From Prochilodus magdalenae (lineage: Eukaryota > Chordata > Actinopteri > Characiformes > Prochilodontidae), in assembly GCA_024036415.1 (NCBI GenBank), contig JAMWET010003419.1, forward strand, positions 526,001 to 590,000: 64,000 bases of DNA, written 5' to 3'. Under the pieces are notes generated by a model. It worked only from the letters and a program-made list of their open reading frames with translations. It was not told the origin of the DNA and ran no database searches. Below are positions 23,387-34,149 of the stretch, in pieces (the stretch's first letter is position 1; each line of letters starts with the position of its first letter). The position numbers and the translations under genes were made by a program.

Positions 23387-24180
23387 CACCCACCCACCCA
23401 GAAAATGGACTATTTGGAGTGGGGAAATAGCATATGATGGAGGACAGGGATGGGGTTGGGTGGAGCCGTGCTGATTAAGTGATTGGAAGTGTTCTTCGGT
23501 CGCCCAAGTGCTTTCTTCAATCCGCCAGATAGCATCGTTCCCAGCCTTTATCTCTCTTCTTGAACTTCTTTTAAACACCCCCTCCCCGCCCCTCCCTCCC
23601 TGCGCACTCTCTTCATTACAAACTGTCTTCCCTCTTTGGCATCCACTTTCATTACTGAGGCTTATCACCTACATCTCCTTCTGTCACTGCTCTGAATGTG
23701 TGGCAGGAGTTTCGAGATTAGCCGCCCATGTGTGGCGGGAGTTTTTATATTAGAAAGCCTTCGAGCCCCTCTGTCCTGAGCCGCCGTAGGCCAAACATGC
23801 CACCCAAAAAAGGGACCAAACGGTTTATTTGTAGCTTGAATAAATTAATTAGCCGACCTGGGAGAGGTAGGCAACTCGCCGGGCCATTGTGTATCTGTTC
23901 TGCAATCCCACAGCAAATATCCAGACCACTCAGTCAAATAGCAAAGAACGCCTTGGAGTGCAATTTGCATACAGTATGTGAAGCACAGAAAAGGGAGGGT
24001 GGGTCTCTGATGGGGCTTTGATTGATGAGGAAGGAGATGCGCGGCGGCCTTATTAGACCTGGCTGGCTCTCGCTTTGTGGGATTTAAGGCAAACAGCTTA
24101 ACACAGCTGTGTATTAATGCACGGCGAGGAATCGGAACCCGTGCCTGACCTGCCATCAGATCTGCTGAGTACATAAATCA
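23200..24180. promoter_or_regulatory. candidate cis-regulatory block(s)
   Basis: Two unique, motif-rich stretches. 23200-23340 has TTTTAATTGGATTGCGATAA and GCACTTTGATAAAAGC. 23815-24175 has AATAAATTAATTAGCCGACC, CAATTTGCATAC and AGTGCAATTTG. They flank a CT microsatellite. The short frames here overlap on both strands and carry no known domain. A regulatory role is inferred from appearance only. Confidence 0.3.
23355..23383. repeat. (CT)n microsatellite
   Basis: About 14 CT units followed by CCACCCACCCACCCA. Confidence 0.95.
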
Positions 24181-24191
24181 TACTCTTCATC

Positions 24192-24217
24192 AGAGAGAGA
24201 GAGAGAGAGAGAGAGAG
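24192..24217. repeat. (GA)n microsatellite
   Basis: About 13 GA units. Confidence 0.95.
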
Positions 24218-24835
24218 GGAAAGGAGGACTGTCAAAGACAATACAGGAGGATAAGCATTACAGTCAGCTTACAAAGGCAGAAGCTAGTTTCTATGGTGGA
24301 TGCCAGCGACAGCTTCAGGATTTCAAAATGAGATTGGCGTCAGTCAGTCACGAAAATGCCTGAACTAACATCCATTTACTGTGGGGGCTCAAATAGAAGC
24401 GTATTAGCATTGCAAAAGGCATTACTAGCACACTTCAGTTCCCTAGCGCTCAAGTGAGCACAGCTGGCATCATCTTAACTTTTAATGCTGACTCCAGACT
24501 TGTGCCCTTCTGCTCTCCGTTACTTTTTAAAAGATGTATCCCAGTAGGCATTGTTCCCCTCTCACCACATGATAATGTGCCTTTTCAGCAACTAGCCATA
24601 GTGCCCCTCGCCAGGTTAATGATAACATCATAACATTGTGATATGAAAGCTGCCATAGAGCATTCATTCCGTATTTCAATTGTTCTCTGATGCAACATTG
24701 GTGGCAGTGAACACGCCCATTTACACCCTATAATTTGGTCCTAGAATAAAAAGAGCTGTTTTACCTTTTTGGGTGGGCTCATGAATAATCAGAGGAGCTC
24801 TGCTCTGAGGAAGGACCACTTAGACATCTTTCCCA
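24218..24835. other. unassigned sequence
   Basis: Nothing recognised. Confidence 0.4.
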
Positions 24836-25000
24836 CCAACAAAGGGCCAGCACTCGTACCAGAGCTGGTGCTGGTTCCCAGGATCCATCAAACGCGTTAA
24901 TAGAGACCCCTTTTCCGTTGGTTTAGGAGCCGAGCCATTACGTATGAGGACATGGGTGGTCCTTAGTCTGGAATCATAGTCTGGAGCCAGTGCATGAGGG
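24836..25000 (+). repeat. dispersed hAT-like repeat, copy 1
   Basis: Shares with 25850-25985 the ordered phrases AACAAAGGGCCAG/CAGCAAAGTGCCAG, GTGCTGGTTCCCAGGAT, TTTTCCGTTGGTTTAGGAGC and GGGTGGTCCTTAGTCTGGAA. A decayed Tc1-like remnant lies between the two copies. Confidence 0.6.
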
Positions 25001-25039
25001 GAGCGAAGGCTATCTGTGTGGTCCATGCCCTCAGTAAGA

Positions 25040-25570
25040 CTGCTAGTTACAAGAGGAATGTGAAACCTTGCCTAGGCGCACCCTACAGTGTGTTGTTCTG
25101 CATAGCTGCAGACAAGTGCATCATCAACAGCACCTACAATGGACAGGAGAGCAACAGAACTGGACCTTGGGGCAATAGAAGAAGGTCACCTAGTACGGGG
25201 AGTCCTATATGGCCAGATGTGTACATTCCTTTTGCCTGGGGAAGAGATGTCACAAAGATGCACTGTGGGAAGAAGATAAGCTGAAGAAGGGCATGTCCTG
25301 AGCAATGTGCAGCTGGGAAACCCTAGGTACCAGTGAATGTCAGTTTGACACATGCTACCTACCTAAACATTGTAAATGGCATTGTACCAGGGACATCGCT
25401 TAATGACAGTGGCTTTAGTTGATGGCAGCAGCACCAGCACACATCCTACCACACTGCACACGTCGTTAAAGAAAACTCCCCAGATCTCAAACTGTTAAAG
25501 TGTGATGTGTTAGAACCTTACAGCTCTCAGGACAGATACTACAGAGCACCTACTGAGGTTCTGCAGAGTC
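25040..25570 (+). pseudogene. Tc1-like transposase core remnant, family 4
   Basis: DNA phrases in order match a Tc1-like family known to me in fish: ACAGAACTGGACCTTGGGGC (the TGPWxxxxK stretch before the second catalytic Asp), CACTGTGGGAAGAAGATAAG, TGCAGCTGGGAAACCCTAGG, TTTGACACATGCTACCTACC, TAAACATTGTAAATGG and CCTACCACACTGCACACGTC. The stretch where FQQDNAPCH is expected reads through as WQQHQHTSYHTAH, so the catalytic region is mutated. Frames are broken throughout. No ends are recognised. Confidence 0.65.
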
Positions 25571-25849
25571 CATGTATCAGAAGCTTACACACTTTTTAAG
25601 TAGTATAGATCAGTTTATACATAAGGAACCAAACGAGAGGCCCAGTCCACACCTGAGCATCATTACTGGCACCATGCTTGGTGGACAAAACAGAGTGATG
25701 ACCATTGATGAGGGCCACAGTGTCAGAAAAAAAGCCTGAAAGCAAAAGACTCCATACCACCATGAGGAAGAAACAATGAGAGGAAGCAAGACTCAGAAGG
25801 CCAAACTCTGTAAGACCATAAGGGAGGGTCACTCGGACCTCTCTCCAAC
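25571..25849. other. unassigned sequence
   Basis: May be the decayed end of the remnant before it. Nothing definite. Confidence 0.35.
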
Positions 25850-25985
25850 AGCAAAGTGCCAGGGCTTGAGTTAGTGCTGGTTCCTAGGATCTATTGAACC
25901 CATTAGGAAGGAGCCTGTTTTCCACTGGTTTGGGAGCTGAGTGATTATGTATCTGGACGTGGGTGATCCTCAGTCCGGAAGCAGA
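25850..25985 (+). repeat. dispersed hAT-like repeat, copy 2
   Basis: Partner of 24836-25000 in the same orientation. If the two are ends of one element, the Tc1-like remnant would be an insertion inside it. The same orientation argues rather for two copies or a duplication. Confidence 0.6.
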
Positions 25986-26964
25986 GGTGGGCTGACCATT
26001 CATAAAAACAACATGGCGGAACATGTTCTTTCTCCAGCCGACCTCTGATGGGTCATTTTACTGCTGCTTTCTGTGTTTTCACTCCAGTTTTTTGGAAAAT
26101 GGTGGCTAAAACAACTTTACATGGTGATAGCAGGGTCATGCCCTTTTGCGTCATGGGTTCCACCGTTCCAGACCAGTGAGTTCTTGGGAAACAGCACAGA
26201 TTTTGCATCATTTTAATGAAATCATCATTTTAATCATCATTTTAATGAAAAAGAGCTATTAGAGGAACTAAGGGAAACCTAGCCCCCAAGTAGGACCACT
26301 AATACCAGGAACCCTTTAGGTTAGTGCTCATGTCATGGGGCTTGTACCCCGGTAACTACATGAAAATAACACACAACGATTGAGCTATTGCCAAGGTACA
26401 GGACTCAGGAATGGAGGTGTGAATCCACCACCAGATCTGTGAAGGTTAAAGGGTTTGAAAATGAATACTAAAGTTAGAGCGCCGGTGTAATGAGGGTCCC
26501 GTATCTTTTCCTTTACTGTACGCACCCCGAGTCAATAAAGACAACCCTATTTTCTAAACAGGATGGGACAAATGAGGTGATTCTGCTCAGATATGCTCTA
26601 GATGGAAGGCACACTGCCAGATTGTCTCGGCTTCCCTGTTTAAACAGAGGCAGAGATAAGATTCAGAGACAATAACAGAGTTGAGGCGATTGGCCTCCGC
26701 TTAGATCAGCAGACAGCAGACGTGGCAAGCTGACGAACCTCTAAAACACTCCGTCTTGCAGCAGCTTTCTCATGCAGATAAGGCAGGGCGTACACGGGGC
26801 ATGCATTTCCATAATTGTCTATCTGTTCGCTTGTACGAACAGTGCAGGACAGACTGCAGTAAGAAGCGATTAGGAAGAGCAACACTGACCTGTGCCCTTG
26901 CATTCCATAAGCAGTACTAAGGCTTTTTAATTCATAGCCATATTGCGGGAATTTGGGAATTTCC
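25986..26964. other. unassigned sequence
   Basis: A small direct repeat of ATCATTTTAATGAAA/ATCATTTTAATC at about 26208-26250. No gene recognised. Confidence 0.4.
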
Positions 26965-27345
26965 ATTTTATTAGAAACACCTAAACTGTACTTTCACACA
27001 CCAGCCACTTTATTAGGAACACCTACACTTACAAGTTACAGATCACCCTTTCTTTTCCAGTCAAAAATGGGATGTTAATTTTTCAACCTCAAGAAAAAAA
27101 ACAGAAAACATTTATTTCACAGCGATTTACATCCACAGCTTACTAAAATGACATCTCAGCAGTACTTAGTGTGTCCACCCTTATGGACCTATATTACAGA
27201 TTCTATTTCCTTCTGGAGACTCACCTTCAGTTTTCCTAAGAGAGCTGCAGAGATATTTCTATCACACCTCCACAGTTCAGTCTAGAAAGTTGGTTCCATT
27301 TTCTGCTTCTCTCAAGTCCAAGTAATCCCAACCACAGACTCGTTG
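26965..27345 (-). mobile_element. Tc1-like remnant, family 5 copy A (3' end)
   Basis: The minus strand encodes, in broken frames, EKQKMEPTF, TELWRCDRNISAALLGKLKV, SLQKEIESVI and VHKGGHTKYC, a Tc1 C-terminus. Beyond it the terminal region carries two copies of the motif CCACTTTATTAGGAACACCT (reverse complement AGGTGTTTCTAATAAA-type), at about 26965-26985 and 27004-27030. The same motif is the unit of the minisatellite at 37110-37757. Confidence 0.75.
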
Positions 27346-27499
27346 TATGTGTGTCGTTGTAACCAAGACCACTAGAGGCAAGTCCGAAAGTCAAGACCAA
27401 GACCTGGTAGTAGTTGAGTCAAGTCAAGTTCAAGAACAGGGTTTGAGATCAGGACAAGACCAAAACCAGATTATGTTTTTTTTACTCACCATTTCATCC
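27346..27499. other. unassigned sequence
   Basis: Rich in AAGACC/CAAGACC phrases. No gene. Confidence 0.35.
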
Positions 27500-27600
27500 T
27501 TCTGGGTCGTGGAGGTGCTGGAGCCTATCCCAGCGATACATGAGCGGAAGGCAGGAAACACCCTGAACAGCCTGCCAGTCCATTGCAGAGTAAGTTTGTT
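27500..27600 (+). mobile_element. fragment of a common fish interspersed repeat
   Basis: GCTGGAGCCTATCCCAGC, GCGGAAGGCAGG, ACACCCTG and GCCAGTCCATTGCAGAG match a phrase repeated across fish genomes. The class (LINE or SINE) is not determined. Confidence 0.6.
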
Positions 27601-27904
27601 TAAGTAGGGCATGTTTGAATTTTGGAACCAATTGATATCAACCCAGTTAAGCCGCCATGGAAAGGGTTCATTACGGCCAACAGACTTTTATTTACAAAAG
27701 CTTATTTTGCAGTTACCTCAGATGGAGGCATTACACTCGGGAAGCTGCTGTATGAGTTGATCACTGTAGTGTTCTCCTTGACAGGGTCCCTCAGAAAACA
27801 ATCCACCCCTTACAACTCCCTACACTGAGAGCTTAGATCACTCCTGTTCGAAGGAGCTTCTTTGGCTGCCTGTATCAATTAGAAGAGGCTTTGAAATTCT
27901 GCTG

Positions 27905-27968
27905 CTAGTATTTCAGAATCAATCAGAATCAGAATCAGAAATACTTTATTGATCCCAGGGGGAAATTG
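27905..27968 (-). mobile_element. LINE 3' tail with hexanucleotide repeat
   Basis: (AGAATC)n followed by AGAAATACTTTATTGATCCC and AGGGGGAAATTG. The reverse complement, ending GGGATCAATAAAGTATTTCT plus a short simple repeat, is a hallmark 3' end of fish LINEs. Only the tail is present, as expected of a severe 5' truncation. Confidence 0.75.
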
Positions 27969-28056
27969 CAGTTTTTACAGTAGCAACCATTTAGAAGCCC
28001 TTTTAGAACCATTTTAAGCCCTAAATAACTTTCCACAGACCAAACAATGCTCATTA

Positions 28057-29085
28057 TACACACATCATCAAAGGAATAGCTGCACCCAGAAGGAGGTGTG
28101 GGATCGCAGTGCTGTTGGGAAGGAAGATAAAAGTGACCAGGAACATTACATGATGATGAGTTTAGACTGATATGGGAATATTTACTGAGCTCCACCTACA
28201 GAAGTAGTGTCTCTCAGTACGGCATTGGGCCACCATGTCTCCTAACGCAATATGCCAGATGTCTCATCACAGAATTGTAATAATCCTGTGATAATCCATC
28301 CCATGCAGCTTGAATATTCTCACACAGTTCCTGGTGATTTTGCAGAAGGGGTAAAGGTGGTGGGACACCAGGCCTTCTGGAAGCGTGACATGTGACAACA
28401 GACTGTTCATCTTGGCACGGAGCCTCCAAATACGGATTTGTTGGTTGTCTCCACCAAGAGCTGGACTCGTCACTAAAGATGACCCCCTGCCATTCTGAGT
28501 CACTCATTCACTGATCCACTCACAACACCATTGCAGTCTTTGGCGACGCTGACGTGGTGTTAAGGGCGGTTGCTGTAACGGTCTGTGTGCATGTATTTCT
28601 GCATCGTGCAGTCAGGTAGACCGAGCATGGCCGAGCATGAACCTGGACTCTTTGCATGTCTCACAATGTGAAGCTGTGGAGCTTCCTCCCATGCAGCTTA
28701 AATATTCTCACATAGTTCCTGTAGATTGTGCGGTAGGGGTGAGGGTGGAGACACATCAGGTCTTCTGGACGTGTGATGAGTGATAACAAACTGCCGCTGA
28801 CCACAGTGCCTCCGCACATGGATCGGTCGGTCATCAAGACAAAAGGCGTGACTCGTCAATGAAGGTTCCACTGCCATTCTGAGTCACTCAAAGGCACGAC
28901 ACCACCGCAGTCTTCGGCAGTGTTGATGAAGTGTTAAGGACAGTCGTCATAACAGTCTGCATGCATGTAGTCCTGCATCACACAGCTGTCCTTGCTTACA
29001 TCACATGTGCGGCTAAGCGTGAGACTTGAATCATTTGCATGTCTCGCGATGTCAAACCTACCCACCAAGTTTCACTCCTGTTGTT
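28057..29085 (-). mobile_element. Tc1-like remnant, family 2 copy B, internally duplicated
   Basis: The 3' terminus (TACACACATCATCAAAGG, then GAATAGCTGCACCCAG) is at 28057. The minus strand carries transposase fragments. The stretch from CCCATGCAGCTTGAATATTC (28301) to TTGCATGTCTCACAATGTG (about 28670) is repeated, diverged, from CCCATGCAGCTTAAATATTC (28687) to TTGCATGTCTCGCGATGT (about 29053). So two partial copies sit head to tail, sharing their middle part. Confidence 0.8.
28214..28507 (-). pseudogene. Tc1-like transposase fragment, family 2
   Basis: Reads WQGVIFSDESSSWW near the start, which is the region around the second catalytic Asp (SDES). It then jumps to PPPLPLLQNHQELCENIQAA, WDGLSQDYYNSVMRHLAYCV and RRHGGPMPY-stop, the C-terminus. 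The N-terminal DNA-binding domain, the first catalytic Asp and the third acidic residue with its surroundings are missing. Confidence 0.85.
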
Positions 29086-29314
29086 TAATTCCGTGTATAT
29101 GATTAGAAAGCGACTGTAGGCTGAGACTGATGCAGGTCACCACAGCTTGGCTGAATATGCTATTGCGGCTAATAACGCATCATCGAGACTCAGAGACAAT
29201 GTACTGATTTGTACAGACCAACTCTTCTGATCAAAGGGCACGGTTCTCGAGATCTTGATTTGTCAGCGGTTCAGCCGTTGGACACTTTTCCAGGTTCCAC
29301 CGAATACTATTCAC
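29086..29314. other. unassigned sequence
   Basis: Nothing recognised. Confidence 0.4.
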
Positions 29315-29569
29315 ATATCGTCGCTGTCCAATGAAAAACATGCATCTCCACATTTGTCCATTTTTACTTTTATGCATCATTTGAACCCATCAGCTGCTGT
29401 TTACACTGAGCGAGAATCTCATGATGAATGGATCAACTTAAATGGCCCAAAACTGTTTGGAAAGATGTCTGGTTCCATTGACTTACATTAAAGTTCAATA
29501 AGGTTTTTGGCCTCTCCTGTAAAGTTGTCATTTTGGAGATACCTGTTTTTCTTTGGACAGCGACGATAT
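29315..29569. mobile_element. complete short TIR element (MITE)
   Basis: A 255-bp element whose ends are near-perfect inverse copies for about 40 bp: left ATATCGTCGCTGTCCAATGA, right (inverse) ATATCGTCGCTGTCCAAAGA, continuing to a shared ATCTCCA. No coding capacity. Partial copies lie at 515-630 and 20954-21130. The superfamily is not assigned. Confidence 0.85.
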
Positions 29570-29715
29570 AATAGTCATTCTGGCTGCAAATGAAATAAAC
29601 AAATGGGTGGTCTCTGACTTGAAGGTGAGTATATGCAGTATCATTGGACCACACATCCAGCCAGAAGCAGCTCTGTGGTCAGAAGCCAACCATGAATCAA
29701 GCCAAAACAGGCCTG

Positions 29716-30580
29716 TACATCAATCAATCAATCAATCAGTCAATCAACATTTATTTTTATAGCGCTTTTTACAACAGATGTTGTCACAAAGCAGCTTTAC
29801 AAAGAATCTGGTGTTCGAGCCCCCAGTGAGTAAGCCGAGGGCGACAGTGGCAAGGAGAAACTCCCTTAGTTAGGAAGGAAGAAACCTCAAGAGGAACCAA
29901 GACTCAAAGGGGGAACCCATCCTCCTCGGGTCAACACCAGATACAAGACAGCACTAGAAAGCAGAGTATAGTGTCTGATTACTCTGTAATGATGTTGGTG
30001 GTTCATAAGATGGGTCAGCAGGGCGCAGGCCAAGCTTCCACAGTGCAGGACAGCCAGGAGCAGTGCAGACAGAGCAGATGTAGCAACAGCATCAGGCCAC
30101 ACAGGATGGGCAGCAGTTCAGCTCAGACAAAGAGAACAGACAGGCTGTAGCTCTGACAGAAGACCTGAACACACTATACAGTGTTAACAGTGTGCAGCAG
30201 TGACTTCGGCAGGCCTGGCTATTACAGCATAACTAAAAGGGAGAGCCAGAAGGTCACACAGACATGAGGGACATGACATGAGTCAGCGCCCCTCTGCTCC
30301 ACCATCAACAAACCTGAGTGAACACGAAGAGCAGCGGGACGACAGCACCAACATTCCCAGTTTACCAAACACTCTCTGTCAGTGCACCCCTAGACCTGCA
30401 CCTTTTATCCAGCAGAAAGAAAAGACTAATTACCAAAAGCTCGACTAAACAGGTGGGTTTTAAGCCTGGACTTAAAGACTGAGGCTGTGTCTGAGTCCTG
30501 AACACTGACAGGTAAATTATTCCAAAGCTATAGGGGGCCTTGTATGAAAAGGCTCTGCTCTCCGATGTAACACCTAGGTG
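29716..30580 (+). mobile_element. long teleost interspersed repeat
   Basis: Starts with an ATCA tetranucleotide run, then TTTATTTTTATAGCGCTTTT, AACAGATGTTGTCACAAAGC, GGCAAGGAGAAACTCCCT, GGAAGAAACCTCAAGAGGAA and CCCATCCTCCTCGGGTCAAC. It ends with GGGGGCCTTGTATGAAAAGG. I recognise these phrases as one widely repeated fish sequence. No open transposase or reverse transcriptase is present and the class is uncertain. Confidence 0.75.
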
Positions 30581-30599
30581 GACCTGCAAGGAAGGAGGT

Positions 30600-31300
30600 T
30601 TCTAATAAAATGGCCGGTGAGCGGATATGCATACTTGATTCCCATAACAGAAGCTTGCTTTGCTGTGCATTTTGTAATCTACAGTTTCCTGTTTACTTAT
30701 TTATTTTGGTATGTAAATGTCCCCTTTCCATTTAATTGCAGGGAAGCGATAAGAGAAATACAACTGCCAGGAAACAGGTAGGAAAATGGGGCCAAGTCAA
30801 CTTTTGTTATTCTTTTGATTACGCGACATCAAAAGAATACGTAAGGTTTTGTCACATCACACCGTAATTAATGCGCGAAAAAAAGAGGTAGAAGAGGAGG
30901 AAGAAGGAACGTATTTGCAAGAGCGCCAGTTTTCAGGGAGAGGCTGATTGGAGTGCGGAGAGGAGCGGGCGAGGCGAGGCGCGTTCCACGGCCAGCGCAG
31001 CAGTTTGGAGCAAGAGGGAAATAATTAACAGATAAAAACAGATTGCACTAATGAGACTAGCGTTTGACTAGGATTCTTCACTTGACCTCCGCCCGTGTTC
31101 TCCTGGCCATTCCGGAGGAAAAAAAAAAAAATTGGAGGAGGAGGAAAAAAAAAACACGCCCGATTTATAATTACACCCGGCAATGCAGCATGAAATTGTT
31201 ATTGTGGAATACCTTTTTGAAAATGTTATCAAACAATTACTTTAACTCGGCCCTCCGGAACGCTGTGGCACATGTATGCTAAAGCCAAAGAGGCCTCCCT
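30600..31300. promoter_or_regulatory. candidate cis-regulatory block
   Basis: Unique sequence with CACCGTAATTAATGCGCG (about 30860), GAAATAATTAACAGAT (31018), TTATAATTACACCCGG (31165) and AACAATTACTTTAA (31231). A purine-rich and GC-rich segment lies at 30885-31015. No repeat or coding signature. Function is inferred from motif density only. Confidence 0.3.
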
Positions 31301-31729
31301 CCAGACAAGGCCTGCTTGTGCAGACAGGATGTTCCTCTTTCCTCTTCTCTCTTTGCTACCCCTCTCCTTCCTCTTCCTCTCTTCTTCCTTCCTCAGAAGC
31401 AAACGGAATAATGCGCTGATAAAGCCGGAATATTCCACGACAAGGCGATAATCGCCGCCACCGATACCCATGCCGCATGCCGGAGCAAGAGAAGAGAAGA
31501 AATAATCTCTTTTCATGCCCCCTTTTTTTTTTTGGTTCATAAAAAATGAATCACATCAAATGAGAGACGGCGAAACGACGGCGACAAGAAGGCCCACAAC
31601 TTAAAAAAGACAGTTCCGAGACGAGGCAACTCCGGGAGAAAATGACCTCCTCGTTCTGGTGATAAAGTTCGAGCCAAAATATGATATCAGCCCCGGGACG
31701 TGACTCATTAGAAATGTGTGTACGGCGTG
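31301..31729. other. pyrimidine-rich tract and unassigned unique sequence
   Basis: CT-rich at 31330-31395. The minus frame at 31229-31540 (KEEERKRKERG) is its translation and not a gene. Confidence 0.4.
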
Positions 31730-32130
31730 GAAGCCCCGTCTGCTGCTATCTGGCAGCGCCCGGCTTGCCGACTGATAAGAGCGCGAATGCAAATGTCCTG
31801 ATAAGAACTGAATGCAAATATTTATGATATGATATTCCCTGGGAATTATGTGTGGATAAAACAAAGTGCATTATTTCCCCGGATTCCCTTTTCAGGTTTG
31901 CCAAAAAAAAAAAAAAAAAACACCCCCCCCACTTTGCTCCCTCCCTTCCTGCTTCAGGAATTTGCATTTCTTCAAAATTGATTGGGCCTGCGTATTATGT
32001 TAAGCTATTTGTTTGCTGAGGACGGTAATTAGTTACTGTAATTACAGCGATGACAGTTGCTAAATTGTTTTTAAAGCATTACAGTGCGTCTGTGCCAGAA
32101 GATTGCAGCACTTATTTTAGGATTTAAGCA
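31730..32130. promoter_or_regulatory. candidate cis-regulatory block with duplicated GATA+octamer module
   Basis: CTGATAAGA at 31772-31780 and 31798-31806. The POU octamer core ATGCAAAT is at 31787-31794 and 31812-31819. So a GATA-like site followed by an octamer is repeated about 25-26 bp apart. Further on are TAATTAG and TAATTAC (32027-32044) and TGACAG (32051), a TALE-type core. An A-run/C-run tract (31902-31930) lies in between. Motifs are seen directly; enhancer activity is inference. Confidence 0.4.
31902..31930. repeat. poly-A then poly-C tract
   Basis: About 18 A followed by ACACCCCCCCCAC-type sequence. Confidence 0.9.
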
Positions 32131-32754
32131 ATTGCTGGCGAGAAAAAAAAAAAGAAAAAGAGAGTGAACAAAAAAAAAATCCCCCCACTCCAAGACCGGA
32201 GTGGTCCTCCTTTTTTTTTGAACTACAAAGCCGCCATTTTCCGAGCAAAGGCATTTTTGAAAATGTCTGCTAATTTGTGCTAATTGCTCGCCTGACGCCG
32301 CTGTTTTGGGCGGGTTTTGCTGGTTGATCGTCGACTCGCCACTGATAGCGAGTCTTGCGGGATCGCAGTCGGCGTGAGAAGTCGATGCACATGTCTGTGT
32401 TCGTTTTGCCGGATCCTTTTAACGCGGACTTTTATGCTTTTGTGTCCGGAGACGAGTTTGCTAGCGCGGGCGTAATTCTAATTACGGCACAAGGAGTCTT
32501 GACGTTGGCGCGCACTTTCAAGCTTGGTAAACATGCGTTTCTGTGGCGCCGCGTTTGATCATTTCAAGGCCGTTTCTCGAACTGCGGCGGAATTGTGAAA
32601 TTATATTGGTCGGGACTGGGGGGAGTCGGCCCACGCAGGCTTATGAGACGTACCGGCTTTGCAAAACAATTAAAGTATATTGGACCAAGTGGGTTCGTTT
32701 GGACACAGTATGAGGACACACTGTACAAACACGGACATTAAGTTTGTCTCGACT
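32131..32754. other. unassigned unique sequence
   Basis: A-rich runs at 32140-32180. From 32260 to 32620 it is GC-rich with many CG dinucleotides (CGCCTGACGCCGC, GATCGTCGACTCGCC). It could be part of the neighbouring regulatory-looking interval. No exon recognised. Confidence 0.35.
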
Positions 32755-33240
32755 TTTTGAAAGATTTCTTTTTGCTGTTGTGCTGCTTAGACGCTGTGTT
32801 AGACTACCAGACTGCCTTACAAGTTCTAGAGTCGTTTGTCTCTGGTTGTCTTTGTTTTCCGTCCTGTCTTCTCCATTTGCATCATGTTGCTGTTTTTCCA
32901 TGTGCTTCTGCTTGTTTTAGTTTCCAGCTCTTCCTTGCCTCCACCCTCTTGCCACAACCTTCACCTTTTCCCAGTTTGTGGCTCCGCCCCTTCCCAGGTG
33001 TTTCTCTTTTAACCTTGCTATTAACACCCTCAGTCTCCCTGGGTTTGGTTTTGCTGTTGTTCCCTGCACCTAATGTTCTTGGTAGTCTGTTGTTTCTGTT
33101 CATACTAATGTCGTTGTTGTCTTACTGTCTTAGTAGCTCTAGCTGGTTTTTAGTATGGTTCTCATCAAACATTGGGATTTGCACTAGCACCCTGTCCCCT
33201 TGTCCATCCCCATATTCCAAGTATGTAGGAATTATACCTT
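32755..33240 (+). other. T/C-rich repeat-like sequence with a 161-codon frame, unassigned
   Basis: A run of CT/TTG-rich phrases in the style of the foldback arms at 13946-14858 and of 39690-40060. The plus frame (MKDFFLLLCCLDAVL and on) is a monotone of L, F, S and C expected from T-rich DNA. A minus frame overlaps it. I do not consider it a gene. It may be an old LTR-like or foldback arm. Confidence 0.35.
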
Positions 33241-34149
33241 AAAATAACAGCTTCAGTATCATGTTAATAGCATGCTGACATGTAATGGGGAGGACAGCAT
33301 CTCTGTAATGGTGACTCCAGGCCTGCTATGCCTGCTATAGCATTATGTAACTTTGGAGGAGTATAAACGTCTTAGCACTTTATGGCGCCAGGTCACATAT
33401 CAACAACTATGGGTGTTCGGCTAGCCATAAGAAGTTGCTATCTTGGTATTCCCAGCATGGGCAACATGGCAGAGGATCCAGAGACGGCAAGAAAGAGATG
33501 AGGAAGAGAAATAGGGGAAAGCAACCGAGCCAGAGAACGGACAAGAGTGAATCTCGGACTAAAAGAGATAAAGGGGGCAAGACAAGAAGGAAAACCGAGT
33601 GTTCATCCCTACTGATGGTATTTATGTAGGAAATGAATTCATCTCACATTGGAAAGTTTGGTTGGACTTCGTTGATCTTACAGTAGGGGGTAAGGTGTAG
33701 TGACACTGGTGTTATAGTGCATCGGCGTTATAGTGCATTACAACTTCTCAGCAGAATACGATTCCCCTTCGCATGCGTCCACTTCACACAGGCATTTGGA
33801 TGCTCCAGATTACACCTGCAGTATGGACTGCCTGTGCTGTGCCAAATAGAGTTACAGCTGTGTACAGCTGTCAATAAAAGAGGCTCAAAGCACAGTTTGC
33901 AGTTATGACAGAGGTGTAAAAGTGAACTACACTCCTCATCTGTAGGGGGACCCTATTTCTTTGAGAATGCCACTTTACGCCACTTCCTCCCAGAATGTAG
34001 CTGCTGCACAATTTAAGGTGGAACATTTAACTGGTGAACAGGAAGTCAACTACAGCCTGGTCCTTTTCTGTTACCCAGTTGTGTTGTTACTGAGATGATC
34101 TCTCTAACAGGACTACTATTACTGGAGAGGTCTTACTTTTGTGTAGTAT
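33241..34149. other. unassigned sequence
   Basis: Purine-rich stretch at 33470-33600. Direct repeat GTTATAGTGCAT at about 33710 and 33728. No gene. Confidence 0.4.

Noticed and set aside
23327..23668. 113-codon minus frame with RERERE
   Set aside because: Runs through the CT microsatellite and is not recognised otherwise.
30545..30600. Possible exon boundary at the end of the long interspersed repeat
   Set aside because: The GT/AG words are those of the repeat's own sequence, and no coding frame is attached.
32757..33242. 161-codon plus frame, leucine/phenylalanine/serine-rich
   Set aside because: Low-complexity translation of T/C-rich repeat-like DNA. An overlapping minus frame and no domain.
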